From positions 4,278,001-4,342,000 of the forward strand of contig CAKKNE010000003.1 of NCBI GenBank assembly GCA_918797485.1: a DNA stretch of 64,000 bases, in the 5' to 3' direction. The position numbers and the translations under genes were made by a program. This stretch comes from Pelagomonas calceolata (Eukaryota; Sar; Pelagophyceae; Pelagomonadales; Pelagomonadaceae). The notes under the pieces are model-generated. The model searched no databases and was not told the DNA's origin. It saw only the letters and a program-made list of their open reading frames with translations. Shown here in pieces: positions 1 to 21,613 of the stretch (positions are counted from its first letter, which is position 1; every line of letters begins with the position of its first letter).

Positions 1-7
1 CACGCAG

Positions 8-11436
<11,429 letters not shown>

Positions 11437-11713
11437 GCCTCGGGGGGTCGTTTTTTTTGGGGGGGGGGGGCGTAGATCGGGGCGTAGGTCGATGGCCCAG
11501 CGGTCTGAACCACACGTCGATCTCGGGACGTTGCGAGGGGGGGGGAGGCACGGGGCGTGCATGTAGGGGTAGAGGCGCACGGGCGGCGCGCTCCGTATAG
11601 GGTGGACAAGTGGAGCATGCGAGGTGGATTTCGCGGGCTCGCGAGACGCCGGTTTTGTTTTAGAGCTAGGCAATTTTTATGTGCATTGGGGTAAGGTGGG
11701 GGGGGAGGGGGGG
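11437..11713. other. Convergent intergenic region between PRP8 and the receptor kinase
   Basis: 277 bp separating two 3' ends. It holds a G-homopolymer stretch (11459-11470) and, at about 11496-11553, one copy of a dispersed repeat (AGCGGTCTGAACCACACGTC core) also found at 20949-21010. No gene is visible. Confidence 0.7.
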
Positions 11714-14700
11714 CTACGGATCGAGCGCCAGCACGGGGTCCCGCGCCGTCGCCGCGCTCGCCACCACGCGCCGGAACTCCTCGTATGACAGCTTTTTGTC
11801 GCCGTCCGCGTCGAGCGCGCCGAAGGCCAGCATCAGCTTATCCCTCGTGCCGTCTTCCTGGTGGATGCGCGTCATGTCGTCGAGGCCCAGCAGCCGCGCG
11901 AAGTCGGCCTCGATGCCCGTCGAACTTCGCGCGCCGCGGAGCGCCTTGATGGCTTCTATCACGGAGATGTGTCCGTCGCCCGAAATGTCGACGCGATTGA
12001 AGACCTTCCTGAGCGCATCCTCTTGCGCTTCGGTGAGCGCCACCTCGGCCGTATCATCTTCGCGCGCAACGAGCGCCCCCGCGCCTTGGAAGATGTCCAG
12101 GGTCCGTCCCAAAAAGGTCCCCGCGGAACCGCCCTGCGCCGAGTCGTCGTAGCATAAATTGATTTCCTCCGGGTCGGCAGCTTCGTCCGCAGGTTCCTCC
12201 GGGTCGGCGGCTCCAGCCTCGCCGGACGCCGGCGCGAATTGCGGCTTCCGCGCCGCCAGCTTCTTGGCGCCCACGAGTGACGCGAACAAGCCGCGCCGCG
12301 CGGGTGCCGGCGCCGGCGCCGGCGCCGGCGCCGGCCGAGCCGCCGGCGCCGGCGCGGGCTGGCTCTCGTCGACGACGGGTTTGGGCTGAGCGGCCCGCCC
12401 TTTGGAGAACAGGCCGCGCTTCCTGGCCGCGGCGGGCGCGGGGGCCGGCGCGCCGGTCGTCGGCTTGCGCGCGGCCGGCTTCGCCTGCTTCTTCGGTGGC
12501 GCTTTCTTCGGTGGCGCTTTGGCGGGCGCCTTGGCTGCCGTCTTCGTAGACTTTCCATACCACTTCGACCGCGTCCCCGCCTTGGTCGCTCGTGCCGCCG
12601 GTGCCACGCCCTGGTCGTCGAGGAAGGCCGTCGTCACGGGCCCGAAGGACTTCCAATTCGCGAGCGCCTCCGGTGTCGCCGGGTACGCGCCGTGCGTCTT
12701 TTTCAGCGCCGCGCGCGCCGGTGCGCCGTACCACGTCCGCATCGGCTCGAAGACCGTGTTGATCCTGCTCGTCGAGTCCGCGTTCTTCGCCGCTTTGGCG
12801 CCTCCCTTGACCGCCGGCGACGCGCTCGAGGTGTCCTCCTCGACAGACTGCGCGTCGGCGGACTTTGCCGCGGCCTCATCCGACTGCGCCGCCCGGAACA
12901 TGTTCATGACGGAGCTGGCCAGAGACCGTGAGGACCCTTGACCGCTCGCGACGCTGGCGGGCGGAGGCGCGTCGCCGGCCGTGGGCGAGCTGGCGCTCCA
13001 GGGGCGGCTGATCGAAGAAGGGCGACGCGGCGTCGTCGCCTGGAGTTCCTTGCAAATGTCGGCGAAGCTCGGGCGAGCGTCCGGGTCCTGGGCCCACGCG
13101 CGCTCCATGAGAGAGCTGAGGTCGCGGGGCATGGACTTTGGTACGTCCAGCCTCTGCTCCTTGATGAGCTTGTAGAGAATTTGTTGCGGCTTGAGTCCCG
13201 CCCAGGGGATCCCACGGTCGTAAATCTCCCACAGGACGACCGCATAGCTGTAGACGTCGGACTTCTCCGTGAAGGTGTTGTCCTCAAATAATTCCGGCGC
13301 CATGAACGCGGGCGTCCCCGCGGCGCTGTCTCTCATCGTCGCGGTCGTCGTGAACGTCTTCAGCTCCTCGCAGCGAGAGAGCCCAAAGTCGGTCACCTTG
13401 CACCGCCCGTCGTGCGTGAGCAGCACCTGTGTGGAAATCAACATTTTACGGCGCGTTCGTGCCGAATCATCGCGTCGTCCTCCACGCCATCGACGCGACG
13501 CCTGCTCGATGGCGTGGCGATGCCGATTCCTCGCCGCTCGACGGAGCCAGCACGGCCGCGTCATCACCGAGAAATGACTTAGTGAAGAATTATCGGGTGC
13601 ACGCGACACACTGGTTGATTTCCACACAGAGCAGCACGTTGTGGGTCTTCAAGTCGCGATGCTCGATCTTGCAGCTATAGAGGTGCGCCATGCCCAGCGC
13701 CACGTCCGCCGTCCAGAAGCGCTGGTACTCCGGCGTGATCACCTCGTCGTCGCGGTCGAGCGCGTGCCGCAGCGATCCGCCGGGCAGATACTCCATCACG
13801 AGGCCGAGGAAGGATGGGTTGGTGGTGACGACGCCGAGGACCTGGACCGTGCGCGGATGCCGCAGGCGGATCATGATCCCTAGCTCGGTTTTGAACGACG
13901 AGAGCATCTTCGTGCGCTTGAGGGCGGGGACCCCGACCATGCTGATTTTCTTCAGGCAAACAATCTCTCCGCCCAGGTAGCCGCGAAAGACCGCCCCCTG
14001 GCCGCCCTCCGCGAAAGGCAGTTCCTCCACGTCCTCGAGCTCGAGCTCGGACTGCCCCAAGGCCGCCTCTTTCATGCGCTTGACCAGCTCCCGCGACTTC
14101 GTCTTCCGCAGCGCCCCGCCGAGCTCGTGGACGTTTCGTCGAATAGACGCGTTGCGTTCGTTGCCAGCCTCGATGGCCGCCAGGATCCGCTTGTCGCGCG
14201 CCGCGCCCGCCTGGACGGCCGCCATGAGCTTCTCGTCCCGTCCCACGCCGGCTTTGACGGCGACAAGGATCGACTTGAGCTGCTGCTTGTCCACGGTTCT
14301 ACCATCCAGCCTGCGCGCAAATCAACCAGTGAGTCGGGTGCACCCGATAATTCTTCACGGAGTCCTTTATCGGCGAGAACGCGGCCGTGCTGGCTGAATC
14401 GAGCGGTGAGAGACCACGCCGCCACGCGATGGCCTTCGAGACGCGCCGCGACAATTTGATTATGCACTGCATCCAGCATTTTGTTCATCTTCTTGTCCAA
14501 CTTGCTCAGGCCCTCCTTGACCTCGAGCCGGAACTCGCGCATCTCGACCGCGATCTCCGTCGGCGGCACGCGCGCGTCGACCGCGACCGACGTGATCGCG
14601 ACGGCGTCCTCCGAGAGCGCCGCCGCCGCCGCCTCCTCGGATTCTCCTTTCTCGACGACGCGCTTCGCGACGAGCGCCGCGATGGACTGCTCGATCTGGT

Positions 14701-17700
14701 AGGTCCGCTCCATCATCTGAGAATCGATCGCCAACCGGTAGCTCAGTCGGAAGACGCCCAGCTGCTCGACGATGCGCTTGTCGATGAGTCCCAGCTTCTT
14801 GACATGGCTCTGCATGGTGAACGCGCGCTTGAGCCAGCCCTTCTGCCCGAACGCGCGCACGGCCGCGTGGAATTCCTTCAGTAAGTCGATGAGCCGCTGC
14901 ATGTTCGCTTGGGCAATATCTTTGCCGTCTGAGCACTTCGAGACGTTCTTCGACATGAGATCAACCACGTCCAAGACGTCAATGACGCGTCTTGCCGCAA
15001 CCAGCACATCGTCTGCTTTCTCCGAGAACTCCTCGACGTCGCCGAGAATCCCCTTGGCGACCTGGCACAGCGGTCCGACGAGCGGCAGGCCGCTCGCAGC
15101 GCCGAGCAGGGCCGAGGTCACCGTCATACCTCGCTCGACGACAGCCGTCGTCTCCTTGTGCCGCTGCAGCAGAGCCTCGCGGGTCTTCGGGTCGTAGCCC
15201 TCGTCGGTGCTTTGAAGCGCCGCCGCCTCGCCGCCTCGCCGCAGCGCTGCCTTTGCCCGTCTCCTGCGCCAGACGACGCCGCCGCCGAAGAGCGCCAGGA
15301 GGACGACAGCCCCCACGGCGCCGATGCCCGCGCTCATCGCCGCGTCTGGGCCGCCGCCGCCGCCGGAGCTCCCTTCGCTAGCAGTGGTGGCAGGGGCGTC
15401 GCCGTCCGGCTGGGGTGCCAAAGCCGTCGTAGGCGTCCCGACCGCCGTCGTTTCGACGTCTGCGAAGTCTTCATCAGCACCAGCTTCCGTCGCGGCCTTC
15501 TTCACCGCGGCGCTTACGTCCTCGGTCGAGCTGTCTTCCATCAACGTGCTGACAGATGCAGCGGCCGCCTCGGTCTCTACGGCCACGGTGTACGTGACCA
15601 CCACCGAGCCGGCGTCGTCGAGGCGACGACGGAGGTGACGGCGCCTGGCCTGGGAGATGTCCACGCTCACAAGAGACGCGTCGACGCCACATAGATCGGC
15701 GACGGCGGCCACGAACACGTCGACGCTGGCCAGCGCGGTTTCGTACGTGATGCCGTCGAAGGTGAGGTCGCCGGACACGACAAATGCCGGCGTGCCCACG
15801 GGCGACGGCGTCGGGGGCAGCGGTTCTTGCCAGGAGCCAACACACCAAACTCCGCAGTAAGTCTCGCACTCATCTCTTCCGTTCCAACAGGCCTGGACCG
15901 TCGACACCGCCGTGCAGACGCCGCAGTCTCCGGTGGAGCAACAGTAGCCCGGAGCTGGCGTCGGGCTGCTCGTCGGACCCGGAGTCGGCCGCGGCGTCGG
16001 AGCGAAGACGGGCGCCGCCGTCGGATTTCCGGGCGTCGCGGTCGGCGAGGGCGACGGCCTCGGCGTCGGTGCTCGCGTTGGCCGCGGTGAGGGCCGCGGC
16101 GTCGGCGCTGGGATTGGTGATGGAGTCGGCCGCGCCGTCGGCAATGGCGAGGGTATAGGTGTCGGCCGAGGCGTCGGCTTCCAAGTCGGATTTGGCGTAG
16201 GCCGTGGCGTCGGCTGCGGCGTCGGGCGCGGCGTCGGGCTGAAGACCGGCCGCGCCGTCGGGCTGCCCGGCCTGACGGTGGGCGACGGCGATGGGCGCGG
16301 CGTAGGCCGCGGCGTCGGCGACCAGGTCGGCGAAGGCGTGGGTCGCGGTGTCGGCAACGGCGTGGGTCGCTGCGTAGGCCTCGGCGTCGGGGCTGGCGTC
16401 GGCTTCGGCGTCGGCTTCGGCGTAGGGCGCGCGCTGGGCGCGGGCGTCGGCACGGGCGACGGGCGCGGCGTAGGCCTTGGCGTCGGGGCTGGCGTCGGCT
16501 TCGGCATAGGGCGCGCGCTCGGCGCGGGCGTCGGTTTCGGCGAGGGCTGGCGAGTTGGTCGAGAGGTAGGCCTTGGCGTCGGGCTGAAGACGGGGCGCGG
16601 CGTCGGGTCACCAGGCGTGGGGGTTGGCGGTGGCGATGGGCGCGGCGTCGGCTGTCGCGTCGGCCGCGGGCTGGGTCGAGGCGTCGGCGCGAAGACTGGT
16701 GCTGCCGTGGGAGTTCCAGGCACCGGCGTCGGATGCGGCGAGGGCCTCGGGGTCGGGCGCGGCGACGGCGACCGCGTCGGCATAGTTGTGGGCCGCGAGG
16801 TCGGCTTCGGCGTGGGTGTCGGCGTCGGTCGCCGCGTTGGGCGCTTGCTGGGCGCGGGCGTCGGCCGCGGCGTCGGCGTCGACGTCGGTTGCGGCGTCGG
16901 GCGCTTGCTGGGCGCGGGCGTCGGCCGCGGCGTCGGCGTCGACGTCGGTTGCGGCGTCGGGCGCTTGCTGGGCGCGGGCGTCGGCCGCGGCGTCGGGCGC
17001 CTGCTGGGTGCGGGCGTCGGCCGCTGCGTAGGAATCGGTGTAGGCTTCGGCGTCGGAGACGCCGTGGGGCGCGGCGAAGGAGACGGCGATGGCCGTGGAG
17101 TTGGACTTGGAAGCGTCGGGCGAGGCGTCGGACCAGGCGTGGGTCTTGGCGTCGGCCTCGGGCAGTTGGCGAGGTTGTTGACTTGCACGACGCCGCACGA
17201 CGTCGACTCGCACGGGGTGCCGGAGAAGCTGTAGTACAGGTCGACGTCGTCGTCCACGCACCAGCCGAGGTCCTGGTTGAAGGCCGAGTCGGCGAACATG
17301 TAGCTCATGTCCGTGACGCTGTCGACCGCCCAATCACCGATGTCCTGATTGAAGCTGGATGCTTCCTTGAACATGTCCGCCATCGACGTTACACCTGAGG
17401 TATCCCAAGCGCTAATGTCCTCGTTGAAAGACGAGGCGTCCTCGAACAACTCATCCATGTCCGTTACCCCGCCAGTCTCCCACGTGGAAATGTGGCCGTA
17501 CGTCGCTGTGGCGCCAGTCGGATTCGAGAGCCACACTCCGACTGCTACTCTGATTTTCCAGTTGACCATGACGCTGCCAATACCCGGGAGGATGTTGCAG
17601 TTAACTCCCCCCACGATGCCGCACCACGTCGACTCGCACTGGGCGGTGTCGAACGCATCGTCCAGGTCCACGTCATTGTTCAGGCACCAGCCGAGGTCCT

Positions 17701-18691
17701 GGTTGAATGCTGTCGCGTCCTTGAACATGTCGTGCATGTCCGTAACCGCTCCAACGTTCCAGCTGCTAATATCCTGATTGAAGGAGGTTGCTTCCTCGAA
17801 CATATTGTCCATATACGTGACACTGTGGACCAACCAATCGCCGATGTCCTGATTGAAGGAGGTTGCTTCCTGGAACATATTGGCCATCGTTGTGACGCCC
17901 GAGGTGTCCCACGCGCCGATGTCTTGGTTAAAGGCCGAGGCGCCTTCGAACATGTACTCCATCGTTGTGACGCCAGAGGTGTCCCACGCGCCGATGTCTT
18001 GGTTAAAGGCCGAGGCGCCATCGAACATGTACTCCATCGTTGTGACGCCCGAGGTGTCCCACGCGCCGATGTCCTGGTTGAAGACCGAGGCCGAAAAGAA
18101 CATGGAGTACATCGACGTGACGCCTGAGGTGTCCCACGCGCCGATGTCCTGGTCGAAGGCCGAAGCGTAGTAGAACATGGTGTCCATCGTTGTGACGCCG
18201 GAGGTGTCCCACGCGCCGATGTCCTGGTCGAAGGCCGAGGCCGAAAAGAACATGTAGTGCATCGTCGTGACGCCGGAGGTGTCCCACGCGCCGATGTCCT
18301 CGTTAAAGGACGTCCAGGAGAACAAATACGACATGTCCGTCACCCCTCCAGTCGCCCACGTCGAGATGTGGCCGTACGTCGCCTCGGCGGCCGTCGCGTC
18401 CGAGAGCCACGCGGCGACGGCCGTTTTAATGTTGCTGTCGGTCATGGCGTAGCCGAGCTTGCGCCGCGTCGCCGCGACGGATGTGTTTGCCGCTCCAAAC
18501 GGCCGAGCCGCCGCGAGGTGCGGCGAGGCCAGCAGCACGCCGAGGGCCAGCCCGCGCCCCGCGGAGCTGCCGGAGCCGGACAAAAGGGTGCCGACGCCCG
18601 TGATCGCAGCAGCGGAGCTGCGCGCCGTCGCCAGGACGGCGATGGCGAGCCAGGTCGTCGTGGTCGTGGAGGGGCAGCGCCGCGTCGGCAT
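11714..18691 (-). CDS. Receptor-like transmembrane protein kinase with DUF285 and Pro-Thr repeats and C-terminal EF-hands
   Basis: Exons on the minus strand: 18691-14478, 14310-13638, 13426-11714; 6600 nt, 2199 aa. Order seen: hydrophobic N-terminus (about 14-30, likely signal); about a dozen ~25-aa DUF285/BspA-type repeats (about 100-495, [20 protein letters not shown] type); Pro-Thr-Arg-rich stalk (510-909); Cys-rich segment (910-955, [13 protein letters not shown]); a module of about 115 aa (about 970-1083, possibly SEA-like); one transmembrane helix (about 1122-1143) followed by RRRR; a helical region; a kinase domain (about 1500-1760) with [19 protein letters not shown] and GTPAFMAPE, so probably active and TKL-like; an Ala/Pro/Lys-rich linker; and two EF-hands near the end ([24 protein letters not shown]). 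I infer a surface sensor with calcium-responsive kinase output. Ligand and substrate are unknown. Both introns are transposon insertions, and removing them restores the kinase motif exactly. Confidence 0.88.
13427..13629 (-). mobile_element. Introner element, 203 bp, perfect 16-bp TIRs, 8-bp TSD
   Basis: On the + strand the unit starts CTGTGTGGAAATCAAC and ends GTTGATTTCCACACAG, perfect inverted repeats. It is flanked by AGCAGCAC at 13419-13426 and 13630-13637. On the gene strand the upstream duplicate reads GTGCTGCT and supplies the GT donor; the element's own CAG is the acceptor. The intron is 13427-13637. Excision restores [15 protein letters not shown] in the kinase catalytic loop. There is no room for a transposase, so it is non-autonomous. 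Confidence 0.93.
14311..14469 (+). mobile_element. Introner element, 159 bp, inserted in opposite orientation
   Basis: Flanked by CATCCAGC at 14303-14310 and 14470-14477. It starts CTGCGCGCAAATCAACCAGT and continues with blocks shared with the 203-bp elements (GGGTGCACCCGATAATTC, CGCGGCCGTGCTGGCT). Relative to the gene it is flipped compared with the copy at 13427. The intron (14311-14477, minus) starts GC, from the duplicated GCTGGATG, and ends GCGCGCAG. The GC donor restores frame as [11 protein letters not shown]; the nearby GT would give an in-frame stop. Confidence 0.9.
15965..17160 (-). repeat. Pro-Thr stalk repeats, with an exact 60-bp tandem
   Basis: Tandem coding repeats of the [10 protein letters not shown] type. 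The 60 bp at 16861-16920 and 16921-16980 are identical, which indicates recent expansion or concerted evolution. The reverse strand gives a long Gly-Val open frame that is only a shadow. Confidence 0.85.
17210..18385 (-). repeat. DUF285 repeats, 75-bp period
   Basis: Repeating 25-codon units with the core [13 protein letters not shown] and FNQ/FDQ. Units between about 17880 and 18300 are the most alike; those nearer 17350-17800 are more diverged ([13 protein letters not shown]). This family is best known from surface proteins. Confidence 0.85.
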
Positions 18692-19306
18692 CGTTTCCGA
18701 AATGCTGCCGGGCTGCCGTCTGGGGGTCTGTATGCGCGTTGGCGCTGCTTTTTAGCTCCTTTGGGAGCACAGCGAGAGCGAGTGTGGGCGAGAGACGCTG
18801 GTGCGGGCGCAATTGCAAGTAAGGTCGCCGACGCGAGCCCACCAGGCCCACGCTTGAAGGCTCGCGACATCGGCTCTAGGGCGTAAGGACCGGCCCAACG
18901 GAAGCTGGGCGAACAAAAACGACGCGCGCGCGCCATCGGAGTGCACAAAGAACCTACCTAGGAGTGCCCGGGGACAGATATTACGTGGGCGACGCTTCGT
19001 CGATGGCCGCGAGCGCCGCGAGGAGCGCGCGGCAGCGGTCGCCGTCGGAGACGTAGAGCGCGCCGGCCGGCGACTCGGCGGCGACGCTGGATCTCGGTCA
19101 CGCGCCAGAGGGGGTCGGTTGGGACCGCCTCGCAGTCGACTAAAAGCACCCGAACGACCAAACCCAGCTCCATGCGGCGCAGGCGGGGGTACTATCAACC
19201 CCCGTGAACGATAATTGACGCTGAGGAGCCCCGAGAGGCGACGTGAAGGGGGTCTAAAAATTGGGGGTCTCCGAGATTTATCTAGATCCTACCCGCATAC
19301 TAGTAC
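18692..19306. other. Intergenic region upstream of the receptor kinase
   Basis: 615 bp between two minus-strand genes. It presumably holds the kinase promoter. No clear TATA box. The only gene-like content is the small broken frame at 18981-19173. Confidence 0.6.
18981..19173 (-). pseudogene. Possible small gene or exon remnant with a frame change
   Basis: From an ATG at 19173 the minus strand reads MELGLVVRVLLVDCEAVPTD and on to LWRVTEIQ. The protein-like sequence then continues in another frame (SVAAESPAGALYVSDGDRCR) to a TAA at 18981-18983. Codon use is coding-like on both sides of the shift. It could be a frameshifted small gene, an unannotated tiny intron, or a last exon of the upstream glycosyltransferase. 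Function unknown. Confidence 0.3.
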
Positions 19307-20050
19307 TCACGTTACGGGCCTCAGTCGACACGCGGGCAGCGACGCCGCGATCCGGTCGTTCCGCTCCTGGTAGAGGCGGTCCACGTGGCCCAGCATCTCG
19401 GGCCGCTTGCGCACGCCGTGGGGCTTGCCGTGGACCGCGTCGACGCCGTAGAGCACGTCGCGGACCGAACGCATGCTGTTGTAAGTGTTATACATGTCGT
19501 ACTTGGCCAGCGAGTCGCCGGAAAAGTGCGAGGCCATGACGACGCGGAGGCCGATGTTCTCGTGCCGCGTCAGCACGGCCGTGAGCACCTTCTGGTCGAC
19601 GCCGCCGCACGACGAGCCGACGGTGACCGCTCGGAGCCGCTCGTAGACGTCCAGGCTCGGTTCCAGCAGCATGATGCCGGCGTTGAAGCAGATGTAGTCG
19701 GGCCGGCTGAAGTTGACGGCGTAGAAGCCCGGCGGCGCGCGGAATACCCGCCCCACCTTGCGCCGGTCGAAGCGCGGCAGGACGAGGACGTCGCCGTCGA
19801 TGTAGAGCACCCGCTCGTACTGCGTCAGCGACCAGAGCGCGTCCTTGCGGTGGCTCCAGTCCGAGAAGTCGTAGCGCGACACGTTCCAGTACGCGCCCAC
19901 GACCGCCGTCTGCGCTTCCGTGAGGCCGCCCTGCACGAGCGCGACGCGCGGAATCGCCGGGTCCACGGCCGCGAGCTGGCTGCCGAGGCCCGCGACGACG
20001 CAGGCCCAGACCGTCGTGACGTTGTGCATCAGCGTGGCGATCGCGTACAT
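19307..20050 (-). CDS. Glycosyltransferase, GT8/glycogenin-like
   Basis: 247 aa. GT8 enzymes transfer sugars from nucleotide donors with retention of configuration. Visible signs: an N-terminal segment of the type MYAIATLMHNVTTVWACVVA; LYIDGDVLVLP with the metal-binding DxD at about residue 90; FNAGIMLLEPS, the usual NAG(I/V) acceptor loop; and a downstream HFSGD-type segment. It is shorter than most GT8 proteins and has no clear membrane anchor. At the stop codon the sequence also reads as a strong splice donor (AAC|GTGAGTA), so the true C-terminus may lie in a further exon downstream, possibly in the region around 19173. It runs in the same direction as the kinase. Confidence 0.75.
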   Translation of the reverse strand: MYAIATLMHNVTTVWACVVAGLGSQLAAVDPAIPRVALVQGGLTEAQTAVVGAYWNVSRYDFSDWSHRKDALWSLTQYERVLYIDGDVLVLPRFDRRKVGRVFRAPPGFYAVNFSRPDYICFNAGIMLLEPSLDVYERLRAVTVGSSCGGVDQKVLTAVLTRHENIGLRVVMASHFSGDSLAKYDMYNTYNSMRSVRDVLYGVDAVHGKPHGVRKRPEMLGHVDRLYQERNDRIAASLPACRLRPVT

Positions 20051-20942
20051 CGTAGTGTCGAGGAGGCCGCGGCGCCGGGTGTCTCGGGCAGCGCTAGCGC
20101 GTCAGGCGTACCATGGTACCACGATTCACGCGACCAACGTGCAACATGACATGTACATGCAAGGAGCTCTAATTATACAGCTCTATACGCTGCATGAGCA
20201 AAAAAAGTTAAAAAAATCTGCATGGGCAGACTAGGGGGGCAAAAGCGACATCATAAATTCGTTACTAGAAATTCGTCGAGCAAAACTCGGGACTCGTAAT
20301 TGAGAAAATTCGTTACTTGGAACTCGCTGCCAAAAAATTCGTAATTCGTTATTCGTCGCGGCCGGATTCGTTATTCGCCGATTTGTGCCAATCTTGCTCA
20401 AGGGCGTCCGCGCGGCGCGAGGCGCGCCGCGAGACGTCCCGCCTCGTCGGAGCGGAGCTCTGGGTGCGCGCCCTGGGCCGCGGAGACGCGCCGATGATCA
20501 GCGTGCAGGCGGTCGCGAGCCCGGGGCCGGCACGGTCGACCGCGGTCGGGTACCACCCACGTGCAAGACCCTCCCTTCTACCGACTACAAGAGCTCCGGA
20601 CGGCCTGAGATAGTGGTCGAAATCCGGGGTCCGACTACTTCCCGACTACTTCAGCCTGGGGGCCGGGGCAGCCCGGGGGCTACTATACGCGGTTTTGGGG
20701 CCTTCCCACGCTGTCCAGTACATCCTAGGGCCGTTCCCAGGCCATAACTAGGCCAGAGGACCAGTAAATGGAGCCTCGCCCGGTACTTTTCCGGGCGTGG
20801 TATCGCCGAAAGTACCGAAATTTTGCGGGTAAGCCCAGGTGCCTTGCCGCGAAACTGCGCAGCGCGAGATCTCGCGGTGCCGCACTTGGTGCCGCGTAGA
20901 TCGAGCTAGTAGTAAGTATATCATGTTTTAAGACGTGGGGAT

Positions 20943-21010
20943 GGCTCCCCCCAGCGGTCTGGAACCACACGTCGATCTCGGGACGCGGGGAGGGGGAGGG
21001 AGGCATGGAA
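20943..21010. repeat. Dispersed repeat, copy 2 (partner 11496-11553)
   Basis: It shares AGCGGTCTG(G)AACCACACGTC, then GATCTCGGGACG, then G-rich sequence, in the same order with the intergenic copy after PRP8. It is about 9.4 kb away. Confidence 0.8.
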
Positions 21011-21059
21011 CCCCGCACGAACCCCGCACCCGCATGCGATGCAATGTTAGTGAAACCGA

Positions 21060-21330
21060 GCCCGCCAGCCGACGGGTTTCCCGCCAGCCGGCCAGCCGGA
21101 TTTTGTCCCGGCGGGCCCGCCGGGGTCGAGGTCTCCGACAGGTCCGGCCGGCTCCCCCCCCTGGCGGGTGGAGTTTCCTTGCCGGCGGGCCCGCAGAGCC
21201 GGCTGGGGGCACGTAATGCAGGTTTAGACCGGAAAATTCAGGTTCTAAGTGACCCGGCGGGTCCGGCGGGCCCGCCAGCCGGGCCCCCTGGCCGGCGGCC
21301 GCCAGCCGGCTAGCTCTAGGTAGACGTATT
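21060..21330. repeat. GC palindrome cluster
   Basis: Repeated GGCGGGCCCGCC-type palindromes and CCGGCGGGTCCGGCGGGC tandems, with CCAGCCGG words in both orientations. It should form stable hairpins. No reading frame is supported. Confidence 0.7.
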
Positions 21331-21613
21331 TGGGCCGGCCGGCCGTTTCCCCCGCCAGCCGGGTCGAGGGCCCGGCCCGCGGTCGACCCCCCTGAGCCGG
21401 CCGGGCTGGTTTCACTACGATGCATCACCAATTTTGCTGGTTTGCATTGCACTACTGGCAGTGCTGGTCCGTCGGGCTGCTTTCGACGACGACGACGCCG
21501 CATCGACGTCACGCACGCGAAAATATAGCGTTCTGAGGCTGCCCAGGGACTGCAGTCAGTCCAGCCTGGGGGCTGCCGAAAAAAGCAAGGATGCACGGGT
21601 CGTAAACAACACA

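Larger units (their letters stand above)
20051..21613. other. Repeat-rich intergenic region
   Basis: 1.56 kb with no convincing gene. It contains an AT-richer stretch (20240-20390) with many ATTCGTTA/ATTCGTAATT-like words in irregular tandem, a dispersed repeat copy near 20949, and a dense field of GC palindromes (21060-21330). Open frames here have low-complexity products and were left out. Confidence 0.6.

Noticed and set aside
16278-17234. 318-codon Gly-Val open frame on the + strand
   Set aside because: It is the exact antisense of the Pro-Thr repeats of the receptor kinase and has no other support.
17350-18385. Regular 75-bp repeats resembling a CRISPR array
   Set aside because: The repeats are in-frame coding units of DUF285 type with changing residues; there are no constant repeats with unique spacers, and the genome is eukaryotic.
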